A DNA stretch of 64,000 nt, taken from an uncultured Fodinibius sp. Lineage in GTDB: Bacteria > Bacteroidota > Rhodothermia > Balneolales > Balneolaceae. The notes under the pieces were generated by a model. That model was not told where the DNA came from. It did not search any database and saw only the letters and a program-made list of their open reading frames with translations. The first letter of the stretch is position 1; every line of letters starts with the position of its first letter. This document shows, in pieces, positions 1-8,558 of the stretch. The stretch spans positions 744,001 through 808,000 of the forward strand of contig CAJXMW010000001.1 of NCBI GenBank assembly GCA_913056235.1, given 5' to 3'. The translations under genes were made by a program, and so were the position numbers.

Positions 1-1074
1 CATAAAGTTAACGATGGAAAATACAAAGAGGAACACCAGGCTTGAGAAGGTAGTGATTTGTTCCAGATTGCCAAAGGATTGCACGGCAATAGCAAGGGCT
101 GCAATGAGCAAGGAAAAATAGATCGGCACACCGGAGCTTTGTTGATCGGTCAATTGCTGAGGCAGTTGTCCATCATTAGCTATGCGTTTTGCTAACCGTG
201 ATATCGCAAATATAGTAGCTAGAATTGCAGAGGCCGTGGAAAAAACAGCTGCAACTAATACCACGACAATTCCCGCTTGCCCCAACACCGGTTCGGCCAA
301 CATTGCCAGCACCGTTTCTTTGTGTTGTTCAATAATTTCCGGACTCAGGGAGCCAGTTAGTACGAAGGCAATAAGCATATAGATAGCCAAGACGGCTGTT
401 ATGGAAATCACAACTGCTTTGGGAAGATTCTGTTTGTGATCCTTAATCGTGTTATAGTCATAGGTAAGCAGTTGGAATCCTTCGTAAGCGACAAAGACCA
501 GCGCAGCGGCTTTGATCGTATTGCCGATTCCCATGCTGGCAATTGGAAAAGCTTTATCCGGGCTTACGTTAATAAAGCCAATAGCTACCAGTCCCGTTAA
601 TATCGTAATCTTGGTGTACACCAGAATATCCTCGGATATCCCCGATTCTCTGACACCTGACAAGTTGAGTACAGTGATAACCGTTACTACGGCACTGCCT
701 AATAGAAAATTGGAGCCAGAACTCAATCCGAATAATCGTCCCGCATAGGCGCCAAAGGTATAGGCATACAGACTGATGGTAAATATATAGCCCAGGATCA
801 AAAACCAGCTGATAGTGCCTGCAAACCGTGTGCCGGCAATATGTTCCATGAAGACAAATTCTCCTCCGGATTCATCAAACCGCACGGTTAATTTGGAGTA
901 AACAACACCGGTTATGAGGGCTAGCACGCCCCCCATTCCTAAGCTTAAAAAAGCTGCATTACCGGCGGCCATGACTGCTTCGCCCAACACGGCAAAGATA
1001 CCACCGCCCACCATACCACCGATGGCCATTCCACAAGCATCAAATAACGAAAGCTTTTGATCTTTAGAGGGCAT
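1..1074 (-). CDS. APC-family amino acid permease (3' end outside window)
   Basis: Open frame of 358 codons from an ATG at 1074 running off the left edge of the window. The N-terminus reads MPSKDQKLSLFDACGMAIGG and continues into a Gly-rich first membrane helix (GGMVGGGIFAVLG), the hallmark of the APC superfamily substrate and Na/H-binding helix 1. Many further hydrophobic segments follow (for example LGYIFTISLYAYTFGAYAG and VVISITAVLAIYMLIAFVL). Family members are inner-membrane importers or exchangers of amino acids; the substrate cannot be told. The C-terminal part is missing only because the window ends. Confidence 0.85.
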   Translation of the reverse strand, partial: MPSKDQKLSLFDACGMAIGGMVGGGIFAVLGEAVMAAGNAAFLSLGMGGVLALITGVVYSKLTVRFDESGGEFVFMEHIAGTRFAGTISWFLILGYIFTISLYAYTFGAYAGRLFGLSSGSNFLLGSAVVTVITVLNLSGVRESGISEDILVYTKITILTGLVAIGFINVSPDKAFPIASMGIGNTIKAAALVFVAYEGFQLLTYDYNTIKDHKQNLPKAVVISITAVLAIYMLIAFVLTGSLSPEIIEQHKETVLAMLAEPVLGQAGIVVVLVAAVFSTASAILATIFAISRLAKRIANDGQLPQQLTDQQSSGVPIYFSLLIAALAIAVQSFGNLEQITTFSSLVFLFVFSIVNFM

Positions 1075-1086
1075 GGTTTTGGTTTA

Positions 1087-1425
1087 TTAGTTAGACTCTA
1101 GCATAAAAAATGAAATCAGATGATTGTAAAATTTTTTAAGGCGTTGGAGATTTCTTTTCTGGAAACGCCAAACAAAATCAAACTGTCCTAGAACAGTGCC
1201 ATAAAGAATAAATAATACTTGATACGAGGGCACTACGACTATTATCCAGGTAATCGCTTCCTCCCACAGCGGAGTTTGGGCATCAAAACCCAACAATTGA
1301 AATGCTATTTTACGTACGTATAGTACCGACATTCCGGAAATGGAAAAAGTGAGGAGTGCCAAGGCTATTTGCCAGGGATTTTCCAGTTTCCACCGCTCTT
1401 TTAAATATTGATAAATTTTTTTCAC
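1087..1425 (-). CDS. small membrane protein, DUF6787-like
   Basis: 112 residues with two hydrophobic segments (IALALLTFSISGMSVLYV near residues 20-37 and ITWIIVVVPSYQVLFILYGT near 58-77) and a basic C-terminus ending in a short aromatic-rich tail. The layout, with KERW at the start, SISG in the first helix and a basic FxxRF-type stretch after the second helix, fits from memory the DUF6787 family of short Bacteroidota membrane proteins of unknown role. It lies just upstream of the permease on the same strand (12 bp gap), so the two may be cotranscribed. The family assignment is tentative. Confidence 0.6.
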   Translation of the reverse strand: MKKIYQYLKERWKLENPWQIALALLTFSISGMSVLYVRKIAFQLLGFDAQTPLWEEAITWIIVVVPSYQVLFILYGTVLGQFDFVWRFQKRNLQRLKKFYNHLISFFMLESN

Positions 1426-1486
1426 AATCGGTCATCCTGTTTTCCTTCATATTTTGCATACTAACGCTACAAAAATAGTGAAAAGG

Positions 1487-1939
1487 TTAATGTAGAAGGA
1501 CAACCGTTGACAGAAGGATTAAAGCTAGATCTTTGGTAGTAGGTAAGATTGGGAGAGATTCACCAAGACTATTATTGGGTGAGTTGACAAGAGCTTTGGT
1601 TAATATTCTTGAACCGTATAGATCCTGTAGGTTCCGCTCTTTCTCGTTGATATTTTTTTCTTCAAAACCAACCCAAAAAGCAAGTGTAGGGGGATTACCG
1701 GTTTTTTGCTCGCTGGGAGTTATGAAATTAGCATCGAATTCAACGAACTGTTCTGTCAACTGAGATGTATGGACAGAAACTTCCAGTGAGTCTACATGAA
1801 AGGATGTGTCTGCTTGAACATGCCCAGCAGAAAGGCCGGCTGAACTAGATACCCCCAATAGCAATAATCCCAAACATACGGCATAGATTGTCTGGTTCAG
1901 GGGGCGACCGATATATGTAAACTTGAGATAATGCATCAA
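1487..1939 (-). CDS. hypothetical exported protein
   Basis: 150 residues, not recognised. A hydrophobic segment near residues 18-36 (AVCLGLLLLGVSSSAGLSAG) followed by small residues suggests a signal peptide or anchor. The middle is polar, with FVEFDANFITPSEQ and an FWVGFEE segment. A short hydrophobic C-terminus (ALILLSTVVLL) could be a sorting tail or second helix. No family motif is visible. An ORF on the other strand overlaps it but looks less protein-like. Confidence 0.4.
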   Translation of the reverse strand: MMHYLKFTYIGRPLNQTIYAVCLGLLLLGVSSSAGLSAGHVQADTSFHVDSLEVSVHTSQLTEQFVEFDANFITPSEQKTGNPPTLAFWVGFEEKNINEKERNLQDLYGSRILTKALVNSPNNSLGESLPILPTTKDLALILLSTVVLLH

Positions 1940-2034
1940 TATGTAGCTGAATCAGAATGTAGGAATAAACGCAGAAGGATAAAAGTTTTGTGGCCGGTGG
2001 AATTGATAAAAAATGGATAGAAAGATACGGCAGG

Positions 2035-2506
2035 TCATGCAGCCAATTGTTGATTTTCTGTTAAGTAGTTCTGCACTAAAGTTTTAAAGAAGTTCTCGGC
2101 CGCAGCGTCATCCCAGCAGTTGTCTTTGCAGCTCATGCTTTTAGCGAACCAGCGGTCGGGCGTCCAGTCGTTTCCTAAACTCTTGGCACTAATATTGGAT
2201 ACCACGGTTAGAATGGAAGGTTAACTTCTGGGCGATAGCTCGCTTTTTCATCAGTCGCGCTACTTTGGGTCGGCTGGCTGTTTCTCCGTCTCGGAGCAAT
2301 TGCTGGCGAATACGAGGACTGTCGTATCTCCTACCGGAATGCAGAAAAATCTGCTTAATTTGCATCTCATGCGCCGGTTTTTTGGTGCGATCAGAGGGGC
2401 TATGGTTCATCCAGCTATAATAGTCGCTTCTGCTTACTCCGAATACTTTGGTTATCTTCACTATGGGAAACATGTTCTTGTGTTCAGCCATAAATTGGAA
2501 GTGCAT
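2035..2506 (-). pseudogene. IS3-family transposase OrfB remnant
   Basis: Decayed transposase. The first part, from an ATG at 2506, has the IS3 OrfB N-terminus: FGVSRSDYYSWMNHSPSDR, the HTH_21-like RRYDSPRIRQQLLRDG and RPKVARLMKKRAI. It then jumps straight to FHSNRGIQY, which belongs near the end of the DDE integrase domain, so about 100 or more residues are deleted. After an in-frame stop the reading continues as CQEFRKRLDARP. In another frame it reads SMSCKDNCWDDAAAENFFKT, matching the conserved SMSRKGNCWDNAxxExFF motif with the catalytic Glu. It is therefore broken by a deletion, a stop and a frameshift. No terminal inverted repeats were found. Confidence 0.85.
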
Positions 2507-2991
2507 TTGTTAGCTTTTCAATTTGTTCCTCTCTTGGAGCTAACTTATTATTCTTTGTTACATACCTGTAAAAACTGTAGGATCAGTTTTTATAGAAGAT
2601 TTTTGGGTGGTTGTATTGAAGGGATAAGAATGGATACAACTAGTGACAGTTCTAGGTTGCAAGTGGAGAGTTACAAATGCCAGTTATTAATTTGATACAA
2701 CAGTTTTCTCCGTTACTACAAAGTTTCTTAACACTATTTGCTCACGTGGATTCTTAGAATTGTCTATACTCTTCTCCATTATAGCTATAGTTTCCTGCAG
2801 GGTTTGTGTCTCCACTGCGATAACTTTCTCCCTACAACTTGCCATCAATTTAGTAGTTGCGAACCCATTTTATGGCACTACAACTACCTTAACTTGATGC
2901 CATAAGTGATTAAGTAAATAGTTATGCCTCTACCTTGGTGGTAACGAAGTCTGATTATCTATTTGAAGGGCGAAGTTTTAGGTTCGAAACC
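2507..2991. other. gene-free stretch beside IS remnant
   Basis: About 485 bp with no convincing gene. The part next to the IS remnant may hold the last codons of OrfA on the minus strand (KLAPREEQIEKLTNALPIYG then stop, 2484-2546), in the usual position just before OrfB. Nothing else is recognised. Confidence 0.4.
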
Positions 2992-3414
2992 TTACGCGTT
3001 GACTACAGTTTCGGCTGCATGCGTCAGCTTGGTATGCTGTCGCGTGTTTTCTTGTTCCTCTGTATGTTCTGGACCTGATATAATGAGGAACTTATCATAG
3101 TCGCTGATATCCCAAACCTTTTCAATTACCTGATCTTTTAGAGAGATCGGTTGCCACAGGTCTAGCTCAATTCGCTGGCGGCCGTTGATACCAAATATTT
3201 GCCCGATCATCCCTTCAGGCAATTCTACCCTGCCAACCCCGTCGCCGGCATAACAACTGATGGGTTGACTGGTTTGAATCCAGTCGCCCTCCGACAGAGT
3301 GGCAATATTTATTTCCCACCAAGCCGTTTTTTTACCAAAATGGAACCCTAGATAAAAAGCGAGGGCAATAGCACCCAAGAAAATAAGTGTAGGTGATAAG
3401 AGTAGGTCAACCAT
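2992..3414 (-). CDS. hypothetical membrane-anchored protein
   Basis: 140 residues, not recognised. One N-terminal membrane helix (LIFLGAIALAFYLGFHFG, residues 9-26) is followed by a soluble domain rich in short beta-like stretches (GMIGQIFGINGRQRIELDLW) and a polar tail. The helix followed by a small beta domain recalls NfeD/SHC1-type membrane proteins with an OB-like domain, but that is only an impression. It stands alone on the minus strand. Confidence 0.5.
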   Translation of the reverse strand: MVDLLLSPTLIFLGAIALAFYLGFHFGKKTAWWEINIATLSEGDWIQTSQPISCYAGDGVGRVELPEGMIGQIFGINGRQRIELDLWQPISLKDQVIEKVWDISDYDKFLIISGPEHTEEQENTRQHTKLTHAAETVVNA

Positions 3415-4301
3415 ATTAACATCCTTCTATACTGATCCAATTATTCTTTAAGCGGTTCCTGAAATCTTTTTACGAAACTAACCGTCGTAAGATATCTGGA
3501 CTTCATTTCACAGATACCGACAGACAAAGTGTTTTTCATTACAAACATTAAAAATTTATAATGTATTGTAATTGAAGATAAATGCAAATGCAAGAACTTT
3601 TTGTAGTTTATAAAAGAATTGGTCCTAAAATAGAAAAGCCCGATACCTTAATAGGTTTTAAAAAAGAGAAGTCCCCAATAAAAATAGGGTTTAAAACGCG
3701 CCCTCTCTGGGTGTTTACCTTAATGAACAGTTCACAAGTAAGCCCCCCTTTAAGAGCAGGTGTTTACATTAGGTTCTTTTAAATCTTATACAAATAACCT
3801 CCACAAGTATCAGTTGTGAGTGTCTGACTATTTTATCAAAGCTAGTGCAGCAAGGACTGTAACAACTAGTAAGAGCTCAATTCTACCCAAGTGAAGCATA
3901 GGAAAGTGCAAACGCTACATAAATACTAGTTAGGCTGAATAATTTTAGTATAGGTTTTACAGCTTTTGTCAAGCCTCATATATCTTGATAGATTTTTTTG
4001 AAATAACTTTTCTGTCTGGGTCAAAATCAATGCTAATTGACTTACGAGTGAAAATGAAATCGCCATTTTATGTTTTCTAGAGCCATTATTATCAGCTAGG
4101 ATTTAATGCTTGCTTTCACTCCAATCTGTTTAGCTAGTGGCAATATCTTAGAACTTTCCCCGACTTTTACCTTTTTTTTCATGGTAGCGATTTAGTTTTC
4201 AAGAAAAATTGCACAATATATTCGATTTTATAAAAAATAATAGGTGGGAAAACAGGTACAATATTTGAATTAAATTGCACCTCTTACTGTACCAATACAA
4301 T
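3415..4301. other. long gene-poor stretch left of the island
   Basis: Nearly 900 bp without a supported gene. A 66-codon plus-strand frame (3582-3782) has no recognisable motif and is probably chance. Two similar short blocks (GTGTTTACCTTAA near 3711 and GTGTTTACATTAG near 3760) occur within it. No promoter or RNA gene could be assigned. Confidence 0.4.
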
Positions 4302-4337
4302 AAAAAAGCCGCTAACCCTTTGCGAGCTAGCGGCTTT
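4302..4337 (-). terminator. displaced chromosomal terminator of tRNA-Asp
   Basis: Stem AAAGCCGCTA (4305-4314) pairs with TAGCGGCTTT (4328-4337); read on the minus strand it is followed by TTTTTTATT. It sits directly beyond the tRNA 3' fragment at attL. It is therefore most likely the original terminator of tRNA-Asp, separated from the gene by the island. The island carries a look-alike at its other end (30196-30230). Confidence 0.8.
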
Positions 4338-4340
4338 ATA

Positions 4341-4385
4341 GAGCGATCCGGACGAGACTCGAACTCGCGACCTCCTGCGTGACAG
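4341..4385. repeat. attL, 45-bp copy of tRNA-Asp 3' half
   Basis: Identical to 30236-30280. It contains the anticodon loop, the anticodon 3' stem, the T arm and the acceptor 3' strand of tRNA-Asp (minus-strand sense) plus a few bases beyond. The 5' half of the tRNA is absent here, so this copy is not a functional gene. Confidence 0.95.
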
Positions 4386-4403
4386 CAATTTAAAAGTAAA
4401 TTT

Positions 4404-4434
4404 CGTAAGTTATTAAGGCCTATCAAAACTTACG
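4404..4434. repeat. inverted repeat beside attL
   Basis: CGTAAGTT (4404-4411) and AACTTACG (4427-4434), perfect 8-bp arms with a 15-bp spacer, 18 bp inside attL. Its position suggests a site for the integrase or an excision factor, but this is inference. Confidence 0.4.
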
Positions 4435-4495
4435 CAAGTTGTTGGGGCACAATAAATTATAGCTATATTTAATTATCAACAATTCTCGGAAATGC

Positions 4496-4538
4496 GCACC
4501 ATCGTGTTACCCCGCTGTTACCCCGAGATTGGGGGTGC
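4496..4538 (+). promoter_or_regulatory. left arm-type repeats (GTTACCCCG x2)
   Basis: GTTACCCCG at 4506-4514 and 4517-4525, 11 bp apart start to start, preceded by GCACC. The same arrangement in the same orientation occurs at the other end (30121-30161). Paired subterminal repeats on each side of an att core are typical of integrase arm sites. They also sit just before the integrase start at 4559, so binding could repress the integrase promoter. Confidence 0.7.
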
Positions 4539-4558
4539 AAACAATTTTAAAAAAGTAA

Positions 4559-5770
4559 ATGGCATCAATACGTTTTAATCACCAAGCTGTAAAAGCAATA
4601 GAGCCTCAGGGCAAAAGAATAGAAATATTTGATGAGGGAGAAAAGGGGTTAGGGCTGCGAGTTACCAAAAATGGTACAAAAACCTTTTTCTACCGATATA
4701 GAATTAATAACAAGATTCGTAGATATACCATAGGTCAGTTTGATGCAGTTGGCATAAAAGAAGCTCGTGATGAGGTGTCAAGACTGAGGGTCATGGTATT
4801 GGATGGGCTGGATCCACAAGCTGAACGACAAAAGAAAAAGAATATTCATGGTTTGAAAACCTTTTCTGAACTGGTTGACGAGTTCAAAGAAAAGTATTTG
4901 CCTACGTTAAGGGAGAACACCCAGAAAGAATATATTAGAATTATTGACAAGGAATTAATACCGGTGTTCGGTAAATTCCCCGTCGTTAAAATTACCAAAC
5001 ACGAGATCGTAGAAATCTTAGATAATAAAGCCTACAAGGATAAGTCTCCTACCATGGCCAACCGGATAAGATCCCGGTTATCCCGGATCTTTACCTTTGG
5101 CATGGAAAGAGGACATGTAGAGATGAATCCTATACAAAATATATCCACCTACAAGCAAGGGGAGTCCAAACGACATCGTTACTACAGTGAAGAAGAGATC
5201 AGGAAGCTATGGGGCTTCTTTGAGGACTGGGGTGAACCCACACAGTCAGTATTACAAATGCTTTTGATCTGTGGCCAGCGAAAGACCGAAACAATGCAGA
5301 TGAGGTGGATAGATATACAAGGGAAAGTATGGACCATTCCAGCTTCGTTAGCTAAGAATAAGCAACCTCATGATGTGCCACTATCCTCAATGGCTTTAGA
5401 GATAATTGGCCGTATGAAAAAGTTAAATGGAAAGAGTGAATATGTCTTTGCCTCTCCGCAGAATCCTAAAAAACCGCTTGATTCTCTAAGTCGCGTCCGC
5501 CAGGCAATTAAAAATAATACGAAGGTTTCTGATTTCCGTCCTCATGACCTGAGACGTACAGTTGCAACCTACTTGGCAAAATTAGGAATAGAGCGTACGG
5601 TACTTGGGAAAATATTAAATCATAAAGGTTTGGCTGGTGATGGGCAGGTCACGGCTATATATGACCGGCATAGTTATATGGATGAAAAATATGATGCCTT
5701 GGAGCTATGGAGCAAGAACCTGCGAAAGATTCTGGCTGAGAAAAATAATAAAGTAATCGTTGGCAGGTAA
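4559..5770 (+). CDS. tyrosine recombinase/integrase, P4 type
   Basis: 403 residues, a normal length for P4-type integrases. Residues 1 to about 95 match the DUF4102 arm-binding domain (EKGLGLRVTKNGTKTFFYRY, IGQFDAVGIKEARDEV). A core-binding helical domain follows (about 100-200), then the catalytic domain. Visible catalytic residues are Arg in ICGQRKTE (about 241), His and Arg in RPHDLRRT (about 329 and 332), and the Tyr nucleophile probably in TAIYDRHSY (about 368). It drives insertion into tRNA-Asp, with the att cores at 4341 and 30236 as its product. It lies next to attL, the usual place for such genes. The following gene starts 2 bp after its stop. Confidence 0.95.
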   Translation: MASIRFNHQAVKAIEPQGKRIEIFDEGEKGLGLRVTKNGTKTFFYRYRINNKIRRYTIGQFDAVGIKEARDEVSRLRVMVLDGLDPQAERQKKKNIHGLKTFSELVDEFKEKYLPTLRENTQKEYIRIIDKELIPVFGKFPVVKITKHEIVEILDNKAYKDKSPTMANRIRSRLSRIFTFGMERGHVEMNPIQNISTYKQGESKRHRYYSEEEIRKLWGFFEDWGEPTQSVLQMLLICGQRKTETMQMRWIDIQGKVWTIPASLAKNKQPHDVPLSSMALEIIGRMKKLNGKSEYVFASPQNPKKPLDSLSRVRQAIKNNTKVSDFRPHDLRRTVATYLAKLGIERTVLGKILNHKGLAGDGQVTAIYDRHSYMDEKYDALELWSKNLRKILAEKNNKVIVGR

Positions 5771-5772
5771 GA

Positions 5773-6588
5773 ATGACCAATAAGGTAACCTTAGACGATT
5801 TACAATGGGAAAGTGGCTCTCGAAAAGAGCAGGAGCGCAGAGAGAACGTACTATTTCATTTCTTTAGCGTTTATGCAGAGCATTACAATAAGCATCTAGT
5901 TGCGGCGCAGGCTGATTTTGCTAACATACTGGATCTACTTGGTAAGACGTCTGATGCAAAACATAGATCTTTGGAAAAGAGGAAAGAAAGGGTGAAGAAT
6001 GGGATACTTCTACTAAGTAAGGAAAATAGAGACACTGCTGAGGTTCAATTCTTTAAAGCTAGAATTTTTGCCCTGCTTGATTTGATTTCAATGCCTGAAG
6101 AGATTTGTTATCCAGATATATTTGAAATCATGGAAGATTTAGTGGCCGATACCAAAAAGTTTGTCAAAATTATTTATGATGAAGAAAATTTAAATATCGA
6201 GCTGCCTATCCTAAAAGAGATTCTCGACCTATATGAATTTTACAATGGGTTTATAGACCACAGGATACATCTAACATCTTTGGGACTTGTCATACATAAA
6301 GTAAATCAAGAGGCCTATCCGCAAAGGATTAAACTAGCAGAAGAGCTGGGTGAGCAAGAGAGGGAGGATTTAAAAGGAGAGGTGTTCAAGAGTTTTGATT
6401 TACAGAAAGATGACTATTGGATAACTGCTTATGAGCTTTATAGTAATAATCGTACCTGGGAAGAGGTTTACGGGGTAATTGAACAACTAAGAGCTGAGCT
6501 TGGGTTAATACCCAAGTACACTTCTTTTAATAGTTTCAAAAGGGCCAAGAGTAGATTTGACAAGAAACGGAGTTCAGGGGTAAAGTAA
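5773..6588 (+). CDS. hypothetical protein downstream of integrase
   Basis: 271 residues, not recognised. It is strongly helical and charged, with no signal or membrane segment. The last 50 residues (WEEVYGVIEQLRAELGL followed by FNSFKRAKSRFDKKR) look like a helix-turn-helix with a basic C-terminus, so it may bind DNA. It starts 2 bp after the integrase stop and is surely cotranscribed. That position suggests a role in integration, excision or replication control, but nothing in the sequence proves it. Confidence 0.6.
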   Translation: MTNKVTLDDLQWESGSRKEQERRENVLFHFFSVYAEHYNKHLVAAQADFANILDLLGKTSDAKHRSLEKRKERVKNGILLLSKENRDTAEVQFFKARIFALLDLISMPEEICYPDIFEIMEDLVADTKKFVKIIYDEENLNIELPILKEILDLYEFYNGFIDHRIHLTSLGLVIHKVNQEAYPQRIKLAEELGEQEREDLKGEVFKSFDLQKDDYWITAYELYSNNRTWEEVYGVIEQLRAELGLIPKYTSFNSFKRAKSRFDKKRSSGVK

Positions 6589-6626
6589 CAATTGTCACCC
6601 TACGAAAGTAACCGTTGTCATCTTAC
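6583..6626 (+). repeat. two 21-bp direct repeats before alpA-like gene
   Basis: AAGTAACAATTGTCACCCTAC at 6583-6603 and AAGTAACCGTTGTCATCTTAC at 6606-6626 match at 17 of 21 positions with a 23-bp period. They overlap the stop of the previous gene and lie about 60 bp before the AlpA-like gene. They are likely operator or iteron sites for a protein of the element. Confidence 0.45.
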
Positions 6627-6688
6627 CTGCAGCTTGTATTAACAGTAGGTTTGAAGCGTATTAAATACTAATCAAACGTTTTAGACCT

Positions 6689-6892
6689 ATGAAAAACTTA
6701 TCTCTTATACGACCAAATCAATTAGCTGACCTATTAAGCATATCTATTCCCACCTTATATCGAATGATAAGTAATGGGGAGCTACCTCCGAAAGTCCGGA
6801 TAGGAAAAAGAGCTGTTGGCTGGAGACGTTCACAAATTGAAGAGTGGATGGATGAGCGTACGGAAGAACCAAAGCAGCAGGTGCTCAACTAA
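6689..6892 (+). CDS. AlpA/MerR-like DNA-binding regulator (excisionase type)
   Basis: 67 residues with the short winged helix-turn-helix typical of AlpA and excisionase proteins: LIRPNQLADLLSISIPTLYR (about 6-25), then ELPPKVRIGKRAVGWRRSQIEEWM with the conserved GWR and IEEWM wing. In P4-like elements such proteins activate the integrase gene or bend the att site for excision. It is transcribed alone, with direct repeats in front (6583-6626) and a terminator behind (6904-6949). Confidence 0.85.
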   Translation: MKNLSLIRPNQLADLLSISIPTLYRMISNGELPPKVRIGKRAVGWRRSQIEEWMDERTEEPKQQVLN

Positions 6893-6903
6893 TGTTGCAG
6901 TAT

Positions 6904-6949
6904 TGGGCGGGTATAGCTTAGAGTTTAAGCCGTGCCTGCCCATTTTTTT
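6904..6949 (+). terminator. intrinsic terminator after alpA-like gene
   Basis: Outer arms TGGGC (6904-6908) and GCCCA (6938-6942) enclose an inner GCTT/AAGC stem and are followed by seven T residues. This separates the regulator from the primase-helicase gene. Confidence 0.75.
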
Positions 6950-6971
6950 GTGATTAATCCTTTCTCATTTA

Positions 6972-8441
6972 TTGTCAAATATAACTATAACTAACCAGTT
7001 AGATATGACCCGTTTAACGTCTGAAATACTAAAAAATGGGGTTCTCAAGCATGCCAAACCCCCGTCACCTATCCCTCATAAAGAAATACTGAAACGACTA
7101 TTAGAAATGGTGGAAAAAGTAAACTTTCATCGCGAGGCTGAGACTGACAAATTAAGTAAGAAACATTATATCGTAATCTCCATTGAGAAGATTTTAGAAC
7201 TTGCCAAGTACAACAATTGGGGACTATGCAAAAAGCATGATTTCATCTACTTATATAACGGGGCCTACTGGAGCCAGCTTGAAGAAGGCCAATTTGAAGG
7301 ATTTTTAGGACATGCTGCCAATAAAATGGGGGTTAGTAAATTTGATGCACATTATTATCAGTTTAGAGAGAAATTACTTAAGCAATTCATGAGTATAGCT
7401 CACCTTCCTACACCCAAACAACCTGAAGGCTTGGTACTTGTTAACCTTAAAAATGGGACTGTAGAAATTAATCCTGGCAAAAGAAATCCAGTAAAAATTC
7501 GCAACCCAAAACGGACTGACTTTTTAACCTACCAGTTGCCCTTTGAGTTCAATAAGGATGCAACTGCGCCAAGATTTACCCAGTATTTGGATGAGGTTTT
7601 ACCAGATCAGGTTATGCAACAACTACTCGCTGAGTATATAGGATATGTATTTGTGAGATCCTCTACGTTAAAGCTAGAGAAAGCGCTGATCTTGTATGGG
7701 ACTGGAGCAAATGGAAAGAGTGTATTCTTTGAGATAATAAATGCTCTTTTTGGTAGTGAGAATGTTTCAACCTATACGCTGCAGTCTTTAACAAATGAAT
7801 CGGGCTACTACAGGGCCAAACTGGCTAACCGTCTGGTTAATTATGCCAGTGAGATTAACGGTAATATGGGGACGGCCCTTTTTAAACAGCTTGTATCTGG
7901 AGAACCCGTTCAAGCCCGATTGCCATATGGTGAGCCATTTACTCTTACTGATTATGCCAAACTTATTTTCAACTGTAATGAGTTGCCATCTGATGTGGAG
8001 CATACCAATGCCTTTTTTAGGCGTTTCATGATCATTCCTTTTGATAAAACAATCCCAGAATCGAAACAGGATAAAGAGTTAGCAATTAAGATTATTCAAA
8101 GAGAATTGTCAGGTGTATTTAATTGGGTACTGGAAGGACTGCAACGACTTTTGAGCCAGAGAGAATTTACTTATAGCGATACTGTTGAATTCCAAAATAA
8201 GCAATATCGACTTGAGTCAGATTCAGTGCAGATGTTTTTGAATGAAAGCAATTATAAAACTTCCGTTGAAATATATATTGGGTTGTCTGAGCTATATAGC
8301 AAGTACAAGGGTTTTTGTGGAGATGACGGCTATTATCCGGTAAGTAAACGAAAATTTAGCAAGCGGCTTAAAAACTCCGGGATAAATGTAACGCGAAAGT
8401 CGTCCGGTAATGTGGTGTATCTAAAGAAAGATCAACAATAA
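6972..8441 (+). CDS. D5/P4-type primase-helicase (SF3 ATPase)
   Basis: 489 residues. A Walker A of SF3 type (YGTGANGKSVFFEI, near residues 241-254) is followed by NRLVNYASEIN and LIFNCNELPSDVEHTNAFFRR, the pattern of the phage/plasmid primase P4 C-terminal ATPase (DUF5906/D5-like). A winged-helix tail (about 450-489, SKRKFSKRLKNSGI) is also usual for the family. The N-terminal primase half is absent; a separate TOPRIM primase follows at 8559. The listed start is TTG at 6972, with an in-frame ATG at 7005 as an alternative. The likely role is unwinding DNA at the element's own origin. Confidence 0.9.
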   Translation: MSNITITNQLDMTRLTSEILKNGVLKHAKPPSPIPHKEILKRLLEMVEKVNFHREAETDKLSKKHYIVISIEKILELAKYNNWGLCKKHDFIYLYNGAYWSQLEEGQFEGFLGHAANKMGVSKFDAHYYQFREKLLKQFMSIAHLPTPKQPEGLVLVNLKNGTVEINPGKRNPVKIRNPKRTDFLTYQLPFEFNKDATAPRFTQYLDEVLPDQVMQQLLAEYIGYVFVRSSTLKLEKALILYGTGANGKSVFFEIINALFGSENVSTYTLQSLTNESGYYRAKLANRLVNYASEINGNMGTALFKQLVSGEPVQARLPYGEPFTLTDYAKLIFNCNELPSDVEHTNAFFRRFMIIPFDKTIPESKQDKELAIKIIQRELSGVFNWVLEGLQRLLSQREFTYSDTVEFQNKQYRLESDSVQMFLNESNYKTSVEIYIGLSELYSKYKGFCGDDGYYPVSKRKFSKRLKNSGINVTRKSSGNVVYLKKDQQ

Positions 8442-8467
8442 AAACTTTTCTTTTAAACCTGCACTAT

Positions 8468-8541
8468 CTACATCTACTACATCATTTAGCTGTTTAAATG
8501 CTTTAAGGAAAAGTCCCATGTAGATAATGTAGTAAATGTAG
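8468..8541. repeat. 9-bp-phased ATGTAG repeats, candidate origin
   Basis: ATGTAG occurs at 8518, 8527 and 8536, exactly 9 bp apart, and its complement CTACAT at 8468 and 8477, also 9 bp apart. Arms 8468-8482 and 8527-8541 form an inverted repeat with 14 of 15 matches around a 44-bp spacer. The cluster fills the gap between the helicase and primase genes, as expected for iterons bound by a replication initiator. A transcript hairpin controlling the primase is the alternative. Confidence 0.55.
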
Positions 8542-8558
8542 TTTCTGAAAAAACTTTT

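Noticed and set aside
182-748. Two plus-strand frames at the left edge
   Set aside because: They lie antisense inside the APC permease, whose frame has clear membrane helices.
2300-2695. 131-codon plus-strand frame
   Set aside because: Antisense to the IS3 transposase remnant and without any motif of its own.
3582-3782. 66-codon plus-strand frame
   Set aside because: No motif, no neighbour and weak composition; mentioned only in the region note.
4199-4426. 75-codon minus-strand frame with HAGGREFESRPDRS
   Set aside because: It is the tRNA-Asp fragment and terminator read as protein; this peptide is a common artefact of tRNA 3' halves.
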